Assembly (NCBI GenBank): GCA_947498355.1
Contig: CANMKA010000032.1
Location: 1-45,441 of the forward strand
Length of the DNA stretch: 45,441 bases
Direction of reading: 5' to 3'
From: an uncultured Paraglaciecola sp.
GTDB lineage: Bacteria > Pseudomonadota > Gammaproteobacteria > Enterobacterales > Alteromonadaceae
Shown piece by piece: positions 16,559-25,876 of this stretch. Position 1 is the first letter of the stretch, and each line of letters begins with the position of its first letter. The position numbers and the translations under genes are program-made. The notes beneath the pieces are model-generated. The model was not told where the DNA came from. It saw nothing but the letters and a program-made list of their open reading frames with translations, and ran no database searches.

Positions 16559-17620
16559 TTAATAATTGCGTTTGATTGTACTAAATAGTTTCTTGGTTGG
16601 CGCGGCTAATCCAACATTTTGTGGCGACAATAAGTCGAACCACATCACCTTATCTTCTGTTACTTGATGGGCTGGTGGTGCCGCTAGTTCGAGTATGACT
16701 GGAGTAATGTCTAGATGAAAATGGCTAAAGGTGTGCCTAAAGGGCTCTAGGGCAGACAAAGTATAATTATCTGGCAAACCAAGGCTGGCCGCTTGGCTGC
16801 CTATTAAATCAAGTGTTTCGGCTTCATAAAATCCCCATAGCCCACCCCATAGCCCAACTGATGGACGTTTATAAATCAGTACCTGTTGTTGCCACATGGG
16901 GATCAACATTACTGTTGATTTGACTGGAAGGACTTTTTTGGGCTTTTTGCCGGGAAGCACTTGTTGACGGCCTTGAGCAAAAGCCAAGCATTGACTTGCA
17001 ACTGGGCAAGCGTCGCACTTAGGTTGACTACGGGTGCAAAGCGTTGCGCCCATATCCATCATAGCTTGGGTATAATGGTCGGTACGAAGTTTGGGTGTGA
17101 GTTGGTCTGCATACTGCCACAACTCAGTTTCTACTTTTTTATTGCCAGGCCATCCTTCTACAGCAAAATACCGAGCGAGTACGCGTTTTACATTACCATC
17201 TAAAATACTATGGCTTTGTCCACAGGCTAGAGATAATACCGCACCAGCCGTTGAGCGGCCGATTCCAGAAAGAGCGACGACTTGTTCAATTTGTGTAGGG
17301 AACTGCCCTTGGTATTCATCGCGTATTACCTCCGCAGCTTTATGCAGGTTGCGGGCTCGGGCGTAGTAACCTAACCCCGTCCAATGGTGCAATACATCAT
17401 CTTGTTCGGCATTGGCTAGGTCAGTAATAGTGGGAAAGCGTGCCATAAACTTTTGGTAATAGGGAATAACCGTTTTAACTTGGGTTTGTTGCAGCATAAT
17501 CTCCGATACCCATACTGAGTAAGGCGTTTTATCTTGCTGCCAAGGTAGGTTCTTTCTACCGTGTAGGTCGTACCATTGTAGGATTTTTTCACTAAAGTCT
17601 GAGAATGCTGGCGTGGTCAC
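16559..17620 (-). CDS. mutY: A/G-specific adenine DNA glycosylase MutY
   Basis: MutY removes adenine paired with 8-oxoguanine. The 353-residue protein has the helix-hairpin-helix [13 protein letters not shown] with catalytic Asp141 (ILDGNVKR) and Glu40 ([11 protein letters not shown]). The 4Fe-4S cluster ligands are Cys195, Cys202, Cys205 and Cys211 in the C-x6-C-x2-C-x5-C spacing. The C-terminal third (about 225-345) is the Nudix-like domain that reads 8-oxoguanine. It is cotranscribed with yggX and divergent from the hydrolase-like gene at 17697. Confidence 0.95.
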   Translation of the reverse strand: MTTPAFSDFSEKILQWYDLHGRKNLPWQQDKTPYSVWVSEIMLQQTQVKTVIPYYQKFMARFPTITDLANAEQDDVLHHWTGLGYYARARNLHKAAEVIRDEYQGQFPTQIEQVVALSGIGRSTAGAVLSLACGQSHSILDGNVKRVLARYFAVEGWPGNKKVETELWQYADQLTPKLRTDHYTQAMMDMGATLCTRSQPKCDACPVASQCLAFAQGRQQVLPGKKPKKVLPVKSTVMLIPMWQQQVLIYKRPSVGLWGGLWGFYEAETLDLIGSQAASLGLPDNYTLSALEPFRHTFSHFHLDITPVILELAAPPAHQVTEDKVMWFDLLSPQNVGLAAPTKKLFSTIKRNY

Positions 17621-17696
17621 TAAAATAGTTTACTTTGCTATGCGTTAGGTTATAGGGATAATACCTTATTTGTCCTAGCCCTGAGAGCAAAACCCT

Positions 17697-18410
17697 TTGT
17701 CTGATCCCTGTTTAGCTGATTTTGTTGTTAAAGCCCCCGTGATTTTTGTTCCTGGAGAAGCCTGCGATGAGCGAATTTTTCATTTTTTACGCCAATTATT
17801 GACAGCAGAAAATAGTGCTTTTGTGCCTCTGCAGTGGGCAACGGATAGTGCCCAAATGAGTATGTTATGTGAAGACCGTCTACATTATTTCACGGACAAA
17901 GTGCATCTAGTGGGGTTTGCCCTAGGTGGGTATGTTGCCGCCCAAACTGCGATTCTACATCCGGCTAGAGTGGCGTCTTTGACGCTTATTAATGCAAGTG
18001 TGGGTAAAGTTACTCAAGCCGAAATGGCGTTTAGAAAGCAGAAGGTGGCGAATTTAACGTCTGGAAATTCAGCGAAGATACTAGCAACAGATGAGCTTTC
18101 TAGCGATATACCGCAATGGTTATCTCAGATGGAGCAAGACATAGGCTTGGCTACATTAGCGGGGCAATATGGCGCAACTAAAAGCCGAAAAAACTTACTG
18201 CCACAATTGGCCAAGCAACGTTTTCCTGTGTATTCGATTAATGGTCAACAGGATCCGTTGCAAGCAGAGCGCCGAGAGCAGTTTGCTAGTTTGGGAAGTG
18301 CCGCAAATTCTACCTTAATTAAACAGGGCGGGGCATACTTACCGTTAGAGCAACCTCAGTCACTGGCTAAACAGTTAGGGTTAATTTTAAGAGGGAATAA
18401 TTCGGTCTAA
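17697..18410 (+). CDS. Alpha/beta-hydrolase fold protein lacking catalytic Ser and His
   Basis: The 237-residue protein aligns by pattern with small alpha/beta hydrolases: VIFVPGEACDERIF near the oxyanion strand, LVGFALGGYVA at the nucleophile elbow, VASLTLINAS after it, and YSINGQQDPLQ at the acid. The elbow is GFALGG, so the nucleophile position (75) is Ala instead of Ser. The usual GH before LPLEQP reads GA (Ala213), so the catalytic His is lost too; only Asp186 remains. The frame is otherwise intact. It starts with a TTG, divergent from mutY and 88 bases before trmB. I infer a non-catalytic binding role or an early stage of decay. I see no link to biotin genes, so I do not name it bioH. 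Confidence 0.75.
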   Translation: MSDPCLADFVVKAPVIFVPGEACDERIFHFLRQLLTAENSAFVPLQWATDSAQMSMLCEDRLHYFTDKVHLVGFALGGYVAAQTAILHPARVASLTLINASVGKVTQAEMAFRKQKVANLTSGNSAKILATDELSSDIPQWLSQMEQDIGLATLAGQYGATKSRKNLLPQLAKQRFPVYSINGQQDPLQAERREQFASLGSAANSTLIKQGGAYLPLEQPQSLAKQLGLILRGNNSV

Positions 18411-18498
18411 TTGTTCAACTTGCAATCATGGATTGTCTTAGGATAATGCCCATCATTCGCTGACTTTAGGTCACTTAAGTAATACACGAGACGTCAAT

Positions 18499-19218
18499 AT
18501 GAGCCAATTCAAAAATGAACAAGAAGCCGCAGCTGCAGGTGTATATGTTCGCAAAATTCAAAGTTTTGTTAAGCGCGAAGGCCGCTTAACCACAGGGCAA
18601 GCTAAGTCAATCGACAAGTATTGGCCAACTATGGGCCTTACGCATAAAGATGGAATGCAAGATTTTAGTGAAACCTTTGGCCGTGTCGCCCCAGTTGTTT
18701 TAGAAATTGGCTTTGGCATGGGTAAGTCTTTGGTCGAAATGGCAAAAAATGAACCAGATAAAGATTTTATTGGCATTGAAGTTCATCGCCCTGGTGTTGG
18801 TGCTTGTTTAGGTGAGGCCGCAGAGCAAGGTGTGGACAATTTACGTGTGTACGAGCATGATGCTGTCGAGATCTTAGCAGATTGTATTGCCGATGGTAGT
18901 TTGGCGCGTATGCAACTTTTTTTCCCAGATCCTTGGCACAAAACACGTCATCACAAACGCCGTATTGTGCAGCCTGAATTTGTGCAAAAATTGCGATCCA
19001 AGCTAGCTATTGGTGGGGTGTTTCACATGGCCACCGATTGGGAAAATTATGCAGAGCATATGCTTGAAGTGATGACCCATGCTGAAGGGTATCGTAACCA
19101 ATCAGAATCGAATGATTACGTGCCTCGCCCTGAGCAACGCCCACTCACTAAATTTGAGCAACGCGGCCATAGATTAGGTCATGGTGTGTGGGATTTAATG
19201 TTTGAGAGAGTATCTTAA
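18499..19218 (+). CDS. trmB: tRNA (guanine-N7-)-methyltransferase TrmB
   Basis: TrmB makes m7G46 in the variable loop of tRNAs using S-adenosylmethionine. The 239-residue protein has the SAM-binding motif [16 protein letters not shown], the catalytic-region [22 protein letters not shown], and the C-terminal [21 protein letters not shown], all family signatures. The stop codon overlaps the ATG of the next methyltransferase gene in TAATG, so translation of the pair is likely coupled. Confidence 0.96.
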   Translation: MSQFKNEQEAAAAGVYVRKIQSFVKREGRLTTGQAKSIDKYWPTMGLTHKDGMQDFSETFGRVAPVVLEIGFGMGKSLVEMAKNEPDKDFIGIEVHRPGVGACLGEAAEQGVDNLRVYEHDAVEILADCIADGSLARMQLFFPDPWHKTRHHKRRIVQPEFVQKLRSKLAIGGVFHMATDWENYAEHMLEVMTHAEGYRNQSESNDYVPRPEQRPLTKFEQRGHRLGHGVWDLMFERVS

Positions 19219-20243
19219 TGTTATCTGCTCCCAGTCAACTCTTATTGCGTAATCAAGAAGTATTTAATAGCGGCCGCTGGTTGCTGGTAAACCCTACTGA
19301 CAGCCACATTGCCAGTGAATTGGCCTCAGCCGACATACAGGTTTTTCACCAGTACTTTGACGTCTATCAACAATCCCTTCACAGCAGTAACCCCGATAAG
19401 CATACATTCTCGGCTTATTTTTCGTCAGATTGTGAATTTGATGGTGTGGTTATTTATATGCCAAAGTCGAAAGAACAGTTAAAAATGTTGATCGCAAATA
19501 TGGTGTCTTGTTTAAAGCCCAGTGGCCATTTAATGCTGGTGGGCGAGAACAAGGGGGGGATCAAAGGGGGCGCAAAGCTTTTGACTGCTGTAGGTGAGAC
19601 AGTCAATAAGGTCGACTCAGCGCGGCATTGCGCTTTGTTTGTTGCACAGCTAGAGAAAAAGGTGACAGCTTTTGATGTGACAAACTGGGAAAAATACCTA
19701 GATGTTGAGGTTGCGGGTTTAACCTACAAAATTTGCTCACTGCCTGGCGTGTTTAACCACGGAGCGGTAGATGTCGGTACGCGCTTGTTGCTTGAAAACT
19801 TACCAGACTTAGCCAACGGCAGAGTACTCGATTTTGGCTGTGGAGCAGGTGTTATTGGTTGTTATTTGGCACTAAAAAATCCGTCAAATACTGTAGTGAT
19901 GACAGATGTAAGCGCCCTTGCCGTGCACTGCGCAAAACGCAGTAGTGACTTGAATCAGGTGAATACTGAGGTGGTCGCTTCCAATGGATTAGACAAGGTC
20001 ACAGGTAAGTTTAGTAGCGTAGTGACTAATCCACCCTTTCATACTGGGATCCAAACCGATTACTCGGTAACAGAGAGTTTTATTCAAGGCGTTAATCAAT
20101 ATCTTGGTCGGCCGGGTAGTTTATTCTTGGTCGCCAACCGTTTTTTACGATACTCTGATTTATTAGAAAAACGTTTCAAGGTTGTTGAATTGGTCGAGCA
20201 GACCAGCAAATTTAGTCTTTATCATTGTAATCGCGCAAGCTAA
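19218..20243 (+). CDS. rsmC: 16S rRNA m2G1207 methyltransferase RsmC
   Basis: RsmC methylates G1207 of 16S rRNA in the 30S subunit. The 341 residues form the two-domain layout of the family: an N-terminal non-catalytic methyltransferase-like half (about 1-165) and a C-terminal catalytic half with VLDFGCGAGVIGCYLA and the guanine-N2 motif NPPFHTG. It overlaps trmB by one base (TAATG) and lies 8 bases before glgA. RlmG has a similar domain plan; the length and the NPPFHTGIQTDY block favour RsmC. Confidence 0.88.
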   Translation: MLSAPSQLLLRNQEVFNSGRWLLVNPTDSHIASELASADIQVFHQYFDVYQQSLHSSNPDKHTFSAYFSSDCEFDGVVIYMPKSKEQLKMLIANMVSCLKPSGHLMLVGENKGGIKGGAKLLTAVGETVNKVDSARHCALFVAQLEKKVTAFDVTNWEKYLDVEVAGLTYKICSLPGVFNHGAVDVGTRLLLENLPDLANGRVLDFGCGAGVIGCYLALKNPSNTVVMTDVSALAVHCAKRSSDLNQVNTEVVASNGLDKVTGKFSSVVTNPPFHTGIQTDYSVTESFIQGVNQYLGRPGSLFLVANRFLRYSDLLEKRFKVVELVEQTSKFSLYHCNRAS

Positions 20244-20251
20244 GGGTTTTC

Positions 20252-21682
20252 ATGAAGGTGCTTTTTGTTGTTTCAGAAGTTGAGGATCTAGTTAAAACTG
20301 GTGGGTTAGCTGATGTGGGAAAAGCATTACCATTGGCTTTAAATCAAATGGGTCACGAGGTTGTGATTGTGATGCCCTATTACCGGCAATTAGCTGAGAA
20401 GTTTGCTGCCGAAGATATGTGCGAAAAGCAAGTGCTGCAATCTGGAGAGTTGATTTACGAATTTGGGATTAAGCAGTGCAACTTAGAAAACGTCCGAGTG
20501 TTGGCGGTGGATTACCCTAAGTATTTTGATCGCAAAGGCTTATATACTGATAGTTACCATGCCTATCCCGACAATGCCGAGCGCTTTGCCTTTTTTGCAT
20601 GTGCAGCCCTACGCACAGCCCAACGAGCCGATTTTAAACCCGATATAGTTCATTGTAACGATTGGCATACCGCTCTTACTCCTTATTTTATGAGTGTTGA
20701 TCATTCTGGTTTTTATAGCCAAACCAAGACTGTGTTTACTATTCATAATGGTGCTTACCAAGGTACTAGCCGATTGAGCGATATTCCTTTTTTACACTCG
20801 CATTACCAGTTACATAGTCAGCTAGACGGCGACGCGTTAAATTATGTGCGCATGGGTATTCGTTATGCGAGTAAGATTAATGCGGTTAGTCCTAATTATG
20901 CTCACGAGTTACTCAGCCATTTAGGCTCCCATCATTTACACGAAGAATTTCAGCGACGTTATCACGATGTCAGCGGTGTGCTAAACGGTTGTGATTACAG
21001 CCAGTGGGATCCAAAAACAGATAGTCACATTGCACAAACCTATGATCATCAAAGCCTAGAAGGAAAGGCTGTGTGTAAAGCCGATTTGCAACTGCAAATG
21101 GGCTTACCGCAAGAGCCTAGGGTGCCGTTAATTGGCATGGTTTGTCGACTAACGGATCAAAAGGGCTTTGGCTTTATTTTGCCAATTATATTACGTTTGA
21201 TGCAGCACAAAGTGCAATTAGCCATAGTTGGCACAGGTGATCCTGAAATTAGTCGAATTTTACGTGACGTTGCCACAACTCACAGTGATAAATGCGCGTT
21301 TATCGAAGACTTTAGCGTGACTAAGGCCCACAAAATTGAAGCAGGCAGTGACTTTTTCTTAATGCCGTCTTTGTTCGAACCCTGTGGGCTTAATCAAATG
21401 TATAGCTTGGCTTACGGTACCTTGCCTATCGTTCGCGGTGTGGGCGGGCTGAAAGACACAGTCGTTGATTTAGCTGAACATCCACATCAAGCCACAGGGT
21501 TTGTATTTATTGAACCAAGTGCCGACGCCTTGCTGGCCTGTATTCAACGCGCGTTATTGTTCTATCACGAAATGCCCGAAGAGTTTGAGGTAGTGGTTAA
21601 GCGGGCCATGAATACCTATTTCACTTGGGACAAGGCTGCCCAAGAGTATTTGTCTTTGTATGAAAGTGCTATGTATGGGTAA
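20252..21682 (+). CDS. glgA: Glycogen synthase GlgA (GT5)
   Basis: GlgA extends alpha-1,4-glucan from ADP-glucose. The 476-residue protein has the GT5 signature KTGGLADVGKALP near residue 15, the HCNDWHTAL block, the INAVSPNYAHELL hinge region, and the catalytic-site EPCGLNQMYSLAYGTLPIVRGVGGLKDTV in the C-terminal Rossmann domain (given in parts). It closely follows rsmC, but no glgC, glgB, glgP or glgX is in the window, so it is separated from the usual glycogen operon. The last bases overlap the next small gene. Confidence 0.93.
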   Translation: MKVLFVVSEVEDLVKTGGLADVGKALPLALNQMGHEVVIVMPYYRQLAEKFAAEDMCEKQVLQSGELIYEFGIKQCNLENVRVLAVDYPKYFDRKGLYTDSYHAYPDNAERFAFFACAALRTAQRADFKPDIVHCNDWHTALTPYFMSVDHSGFYSQTKTVFTIHNGAYQGTSRLSDIPFLHSHYQLHSQLDGDALNYVRMGIRYASKINAVSPNYAHELLSHLGSHHLHEEFQRRYHDVSGVLNGCDYSQWDPKTDSHIAQTYDHQSLEGKAVCKADLQLQMGLPQEPRVPLIGMVCRLTDQKGFGFILPIILRLMQHKVQLAIVGTGDPEISRILRDVATTHSDKCAFIEDFSVTKAHKIEAGSDFFLMPSLFEPCGLNQMYSLAYGTLPIVRGVGGLKDTVVDLAEHPHQATGFVFIEPSADALLACIQRALLFYHEMPEEFEVVVKRAMNTYFTWDKAAQEYLSLYESAMYG

Positions 21683-21992
21683 AGCATTGTTTTTTTTGGC
21701 TATGCTGGGAGTCACGCTTCCCGTTTTTAGTCAGGTTCCAGAACAGTGTATTCAGCGCCAAGAACGGACGCTTAGCTGCCCTCATTTGGCTTATAAGCGT
21801 GCGGCCATGGATATTCCCGCTTTGTCGATAACCAAGAATAAAATTGTCTGTTTGTGTTTATCAGATTTGACCTTAGCTGATGCCAAAAATGCCAGTCAGT
21901 TAGACAAAATCGATCACCAAGTGACGCTACAACGGATTGCGCAAAAATATGATCTAACGGTTGAAGACTTAGTCTTATTGGTTAAGTATTAG
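21660..21992 (+). CDS. Small exported protein of unknown function after glgA
   Basis: I do not recognise this 110-residue protein. It has a signal peptide-like start (GKALFFLAMLGVTLPVFS/QVPEQ), four cysteines in the mature part (CIQRQ, LSCPH, VCLCL), and a C-terminal stretch VTLQRIAQKYDLTVEDLVLLVKY (in parts) that resembles a LysM-type ending where a helix follows an IAxxYxLTVxxL pattern. The call overlaps glgA by 23 bases; the second ATG at 21675 gives a cleaner signal peptide and a shorter overlap. It may act in the envelope, but this is inference. Confidence 0.6.
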   Translation: MKVLCMGKALFFLAMLGVTLPVFSQVPEQCIQRQERTLSCPHLAYKRAAMDIPALSITKNKIVCLCLSDLTLADAKNASQLDKIDHQVTLQRIAQKYDLTVEDLVLLVKY

Positions 21993-22121
21993 GGCTAGTG
22001 TCTTGTAGTTTGTGGTGAGTTGTCACATTTAGACTATTCTTAGAAGTGCGCTTGGTAGCCGAGAGGCCTTAGATTATTGAGTCATAAATATTGACTGATA
22101 ACGGAGCAGTAAACCCCCAAT

Positions 22122-23765
22122 ATGGCGAGATTCCTCAAAAGACTGTCGATTAAACGATTAATTATCTTGGTAGTGATTTTGATTACTACCTTGTCTCTGC
22201 TGGTAGCGTCTGGCGCTAACCTTTATAACCAAATTACCTCTTATAAACAGTCTCTGAAAGATAATGTAGTCGTATTTGCTGATTTAATTAGTCGTAGTGC
22301 TATCAATGCGATTTTAGACGACGATATTTATACCGAGGAGCAAAACTTAACTGCGTTAACTGTGTCAGAGGTAATTGAAAACGTACATATTTACCGATTA
22401 TCAACAGAAGGTGAGCTAAAGTTCTTTTCTAGCTATAACAAGCAAGGAATAGCGCCAGTAAAAGAAAAACTCGACCAAACTGATACTCTGGCCCAGCCTA
22501 AAATTTCTTCAGGCGTAGTTGAAGTAATCCGGCCTATCGAATTTGAAGGCAAGCTTTTGGGTTACACCTATTTACGTACGTCATCGGCAGAATTAGATGA
22601 GTTGATTTGGCGCTCTATTGTGGTGACTTCAGTAACGTCTTTGTTTTGCTTGGCTTTTTGTTTGGTGTTTACGATAAAGTTACAACGGACTATCACTCGA
22701 CCAGTAGAGTCTATGGTGCGCCTTGTTCAACGTATTTCTCGGCAAAAGGACTACTCAAGTCGCGCAGAAATGAATGGCATTAAAGAGTTAGATTTACTTA
22801 GCGAAGCGTTTAATGGCATGTTGCAGCGTACCCAAGACCATTTAGATCGGCAAACCAAAGCTGAGCGAGAGCAAGCTAGACTTAACGTTAGCCTTGAAGA
22901 AAAAGTTCAGCAGCGTACCCAAGCTTTAAAAGAAGCGAACAACGAGCTAATTGAAACGTTAGAAAAGTTACATCAATTTCAGCGACAAATGGTTCAGAAC
23001 GAAAAAATGGCCTCTTTGGGGGACATGGTGGCTGGGGTTGCCCATGAGGTCAATACGCCTATTGGCTTGGGGGTGACGGCATCAACTATGATGTTAGACC
23101 GCTTAATTGTTCTTCGTCAGTCATTTGAAGAAAAGACGCTAAAAGCCAGTGCCTTAAGCAAATTTTTAACAGAGGGCGAAGAAAATCTTAATATTATCTA
23201 CCGAAATTTAAATCGAGCTGCTGAGTTAATTTCTAGCTTCAAACAAGTGGCGGTCGATCAGTCGTCTGAAAACGATCGAGTGTTCTCGTTCAGCAAACTA
23301 ATGGATGAAATTTTATTATCCATGCGTCCTAAGCTTAAAAAAGTTAATCATAAAATTACGATTACGTGTCCTGAAGATTTATATATTCAGTCTAAGGCTG
23401 GGCCAATTAATCAGATCTTCATTAACCTGATTATGAATTCAATTATCCATGGCTTTGAGCATATTGACCAAGGAGAAATTACAATCAGAATTTACCTCGT
23501 AGATAGTGTGAAAATTTGTATTGAATTTTCTGATAATGGTAAAGGCATTCCAGAGCAAATGCGCCAGCGTATTTTTGACCCTTTCGTTACTACCAAGCGT
23601 GGCCAAGGAGGTAGCGGTTTAGGCATGCACTTAGTTTATAACCTAGTAACGCAAGCCTTAAACGGCTCTATTTCTATTTCGAATGGCATGCAACAAGGTG
23701 TTAAATTTAACATCTTATTTCCAGTAAAAGTGGTGGATAGCCAAGACTATCAAGGGACCCTGTAG
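22122..23765 (+). CDS. Membrane sensor histidine kinase next to arcA
   Basis: The 547-residue kinase has a first membrane segment (about 11-32), a short sensor region (about 33-160) that resembles the CHASE8 type, a second membrane segment (163-187), HAMP (about 188-240), coiled coil, and a dimerisation domain with His308 in GVAHEVNTPIGLG. The ATPase domain shows the N box NLIMNSIIHG, DNGKGIP and GSGLGMHLVYNL. No receiver or HPt domain follows, so it is not ArcB. It precedes arcA by about 140 bases on the same strand. Whether it phosphorylates ArcA is open. Confidence 0.9.
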   Translation: MARFLKRLSIKRLIILVVILITTLSLLVASGANLYNQITSYKQSLKDNVVVFADLISRSAINAILDDDIYTEEQNLTALTVSEVIENVHIYRLSTEGELKFFSSYNKQGIAPVKEKLDQTDTLAQPKISSGVVEVIRPIEFEGKLLGYTYLRTSSAELDELIWRSIVVTSVTSLFCLAFCLVFTIKLQRTITRPVESMVRLVQRISRQKDYSSRAEMNGIKELDLLSEAFNGMLQRTQDHLDRQTKAEREQARLNVSLEEKVQQRTQALKEANNELIETLEKLHQFQRQMVQNEKMASLGDMVAGVAHEVNTPIGLGVTASTMMLDRLIVLRQSFEEKTLKASALSKFLTEGEENLNIIYRNLNRAAELISSFKQVAVDQSSENDRVFSFSKLMDEILLSMRPKLKKVNHKITITCPEDLYIQSKAGPINQIFINLIMNSIIHGFEHIDQGEITIRIYLVDSVKICIEFSDNGKGIPEQMRQRIFDPFVTTKRGQGGSGLGMHLVYNLVTQALNGSISISNGMQQGVKFNILFPVKVVDSQDYQGTL

Positions 23766-23771
23766 GTGTGG

Positions 23772-23804
23772 TTTATTTACCTTTTTGCAAAAATAGTAAA
23801 TAAA
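23772..23804 (+). other. Long imperfect palindrome between kinase and arcA
   Basis: Outer arms TTTATTTAC/GTAAATAAA (9 of 9 paired) with a central TTTTTGCAAAAA palindrome. It lies just after the kinase stop and can fold into one long AT-rich hairpin. It may be a weak terminator or a regulator site in the arcA promoter region. Confidence 0.5.
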
Positions 23805-23806
23805 AT

Positions 23807-23826
23807 GATATAAATTCATTTATATC
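23807..23826. promoter_or_regulatory. Perfect palindrome in the arcA upstream region
   Basis: GATATAAAT and ATTTATATC are perfect 9-base arms around TC, about 80 bases before the arcA start. A further AGATAT/ATATCT pair lies nearer the gene. Regulatory function is inferred from position and symmetry only. Confidence 0.45.
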
Positions 23827-23907
23827 TTGAAATTTTGCTAGATAAAACCCTGATAATTAGATATTTTCTGATAAGATATCTAACAAATTTTAAACTAGGC
23901 GTGAAAC

Positions 23908-24615
23908 ATGCAGACCCCAAATGTATTGATTGTTGAAGATGAAGTCGTAACACGTACTACCTTAAAAAGCTTATTTGAAGCTGAAGGTTACAGTGTATTT
24001 GAAGCTGAAAACGGCGAACAAATGAATGAAGTCTTTGAAAACAATAGTATTAACTTGGTTATCATGGATATTAACTTGCCCGGTAAAAATGGTCTTATCT
24101 TGGCCCGCGAAGTACGTGGCCGTAAGAACATAGGTCTAATCTTCCTTACGGGTAGAGACAATGACGTAGACCGTATTCTAGGATTGGAAATTGGCGCAGA
24201 TGACTATTTAACCAAGCCATTTAACCCAAGAGAATTAACAATTCGTGCGCGTAACTTGTTGACGCGTACTACTAACGCAAGTGAAGACGATGACCTTCCT
24301 AGTCGAGTTAGTTTTAATGGTTGGACCTTGGATGGCGACAGCCGTAGCCTAATTTCTCCCAGCGAGAAAGAGTTTAGACTACCGCGCAGTGAGTTCAGAG
24401 CACTCCACTTATTCTTGAATAACCCCGGAAAAATCCTGACCCGTGAACAACTGATCATGGAAATGACAGGTAGAGAGTTACGCCCTAACGATAGAACGGT
24501 AGATGTTACTATTCGTCGTATCCGTAAGCATTTCGAATCAGAGTCGAATGCAGACGACTTGATTGTAACTATTCACGGAGAAGGTTACAGATTTTGTGGT
24601 AGCGTTGACGTCTAA
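23908..24615 (+). CDS. arcA: Aerobic respiration response regulator ArcA
   Basis: ArcA is the OmpR-family regulator that switches respiratory genes with oxygen supply. The 235-residue sequence matches E. coli ArcA along most of its length: [34 protein letters not shown] with phospho-acceptor Asp54, [20 protein letters not shown], and the winged-helix DNA-binding end [17 protein letters not shown]. The linker after residue 120 differs most, as is usual. It stands 142 bases after a histidine kinase that is not ArcB. A strong terminator follows. Confidence 0.95.
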   Translation: MQTPNVLIVEDEVVTRTTLKSLFEAEGYSVFEAENGEQMNEVFENNSINLVIMDINLPGKNGLILAREVRGRKNIGLIFLTGRDNDVDRILGLEIGADDYLTKPFNPRELTIRARNLLTRTTNASEDDDLPSRVSFNGWTLDGDSRSLISPSEKEFRLPRSEFRALHLFLNNPGKILTREQLIMEMTGRELRPNDRTVDVTIRRIRKHFESESNADDLIVTIHGEGYRFCGSVDV

Positions 24616-24639
24616 CCGTTAGTTATATGTAAAATTAAC

Positions 24640-24664
24640 AAAAGCTCCTTATTGGAGCTTTTTT
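24640..24664 (+). terminator. Terminator of arcA
   Basis: Stem AAAAGCTCC/GGAGCTTTT with a 5-base loop and a run of T residues on the plus strand, 25 bases after the arcA stop. Confidence 0.92.
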
Positions 24665-24867
24665 GTTTGTTCGCTTAGGATAATTAACCTGCTATCTGTG
24701 TTATGCCAACCAGCATAAATTTTTATCCAGATGCGGATTAGACATGAATCACGGGTCTTATTGCTATCTTGTGATGACTTTTCATCCAGATTGTTTGAAA
24801 CTTGTGAACATATTTCGCACAACCTCTTTTATACTTTTCTGCAACTTGTCTATTTGAGCGCGTCATC

Positions 24868-25791
24868 ATGTTAAAAACTTTTGTTACTGCTATTTCACTG
24901 TTAACGGTTTCGAGTCAAAGTTTGGCAGTGGAGTGGGACATTCGTTCTGCACGTTTGACTTTATCTAAACCAGACACAAGTCACACCTTGATTTCTCGTT
25001 CGCAAACGACTCCAGAAGAAAAATCAGTATTTAATCTCACTCCACAGAATAATGAACGCCTAGGGTTGTTTTTAGATATTAATGGAGTCGAAATCGGTTA
25101 TGCCGTTGATGTATTCGACAATACAGTAGAAACCAAAACCCAAAATTTTTTAGTCTCTTATCGAAAATGGAAACACTCCATAATTACCTTTAATTATCAA
25201 ACCCTAGAGGGGCTAGATATAGAGGCTGAAAATCTTTCGGGGGTGGGTTTTCAAGAACAGTTTTCGCCTTTCACTGAATCAACAAAAATAGAGTTGTTTG
25301 GTTTACACAACCTGCATACCTTTAATGATAAGGAATCATTGTTTGGTCACTTCTTTCTCAATCGACCAAAATTAAGCAATCAGTTTGATTGGGCGCTCAG
25401 TATCGTTGGCGGTTGGTCGTTAAAGCGCTTGTCTCTTAAAAATCCGAACTCTATTTTGTTTACTCCCGAGTTCGCTAGCCAAGATATTCCTAGTGTTACT
25501 GAACTTAATTCCACCTCAATTAACGCGAATATAGGTCCTTTGTTATCGATAGACTTACCCCGAAATTTTCATATGTTTGCTGAGTTTAAAGTCGGCAAAG
25601 GGCACATCAAAAATGCCAATAAAAATGCTGGCTTGAAGGATTCTGGTAATGAAAAAGCCAGCGCTATCGGGGCTGGACTCTCTTGGACATCGGCTTCGAA
25701 AAAGACCTTGGTGCTGCTGCGAGGTTGGAGGCAAAAGGGACGCCACGTGGAAACCTCTTTTGGAGACTTGTCTGTCGTGCGCTTCTTTTGA
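24868..25791 (+). CDS. Exported beta-rich protein, possible outer-membrane barrel
   Basis: I do not recognise a family. The 307-residue protein has a signal peptide (LLTVSSQSLA/VEWDIRS) and then many short alternating hydrophobic/polar stretches typical of beta strands (NLTPQNNERLGLFLDINGVEIGYAVDV, in parts). It ends in LSVVRFF, with the terminal Phe that BAM recognises in outer-membrane barrels. At 280 mature residues a barrel of 10-14 strands is possible. It has its own upstream region after the arcA terminator and no operon partner. The gene downstream is convergent (ppiC). Confidence 0.65.
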   Translation: MLKTFVTAISLLTVSSQSLAVEWDIRSARLTLSKPDTSHTLISRSQTTPEEKSVFNLTPQNNERLGLFLDINGVEIGYAVDVFDNTVETKTQNFLVSYRKWKHSIITFNYQTLEGLDIEAENLSGVGFQEQFSPFTESTKIELFGLHNLHTFNDKESLFGHFFLNRPKLSNQFDWALSIVGGWSLKRLSLKNPNSILFTPEFASQDIPSVTELNSTSINANIGPLLSIDLPRNFHMFAEFKVGKGHIKNANKNAGLKDSGNEKASAIGAGLSWTSASKKTLVLLRGWRQKGRHVETSFGDLSVVRFF

Positions 25792-25876
25792 GGAGTGCCA
25801 CTCGAGCAACTGTTCATTAAATTAACTGTACCTATTCAACCTTTAGTCTAAAGGCTGCGTTACTCAGACAGTTTAA

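Noticed and set aside
17697..18410. BioH carboxylesterase
   Set aside because: The Ser and His of the triad are absent and no biotin genes are nearby.
22122..23765. ArcB
   Set aside because: The kinase lacks the receiver and HPt domains and the PAS domain of ArcB.
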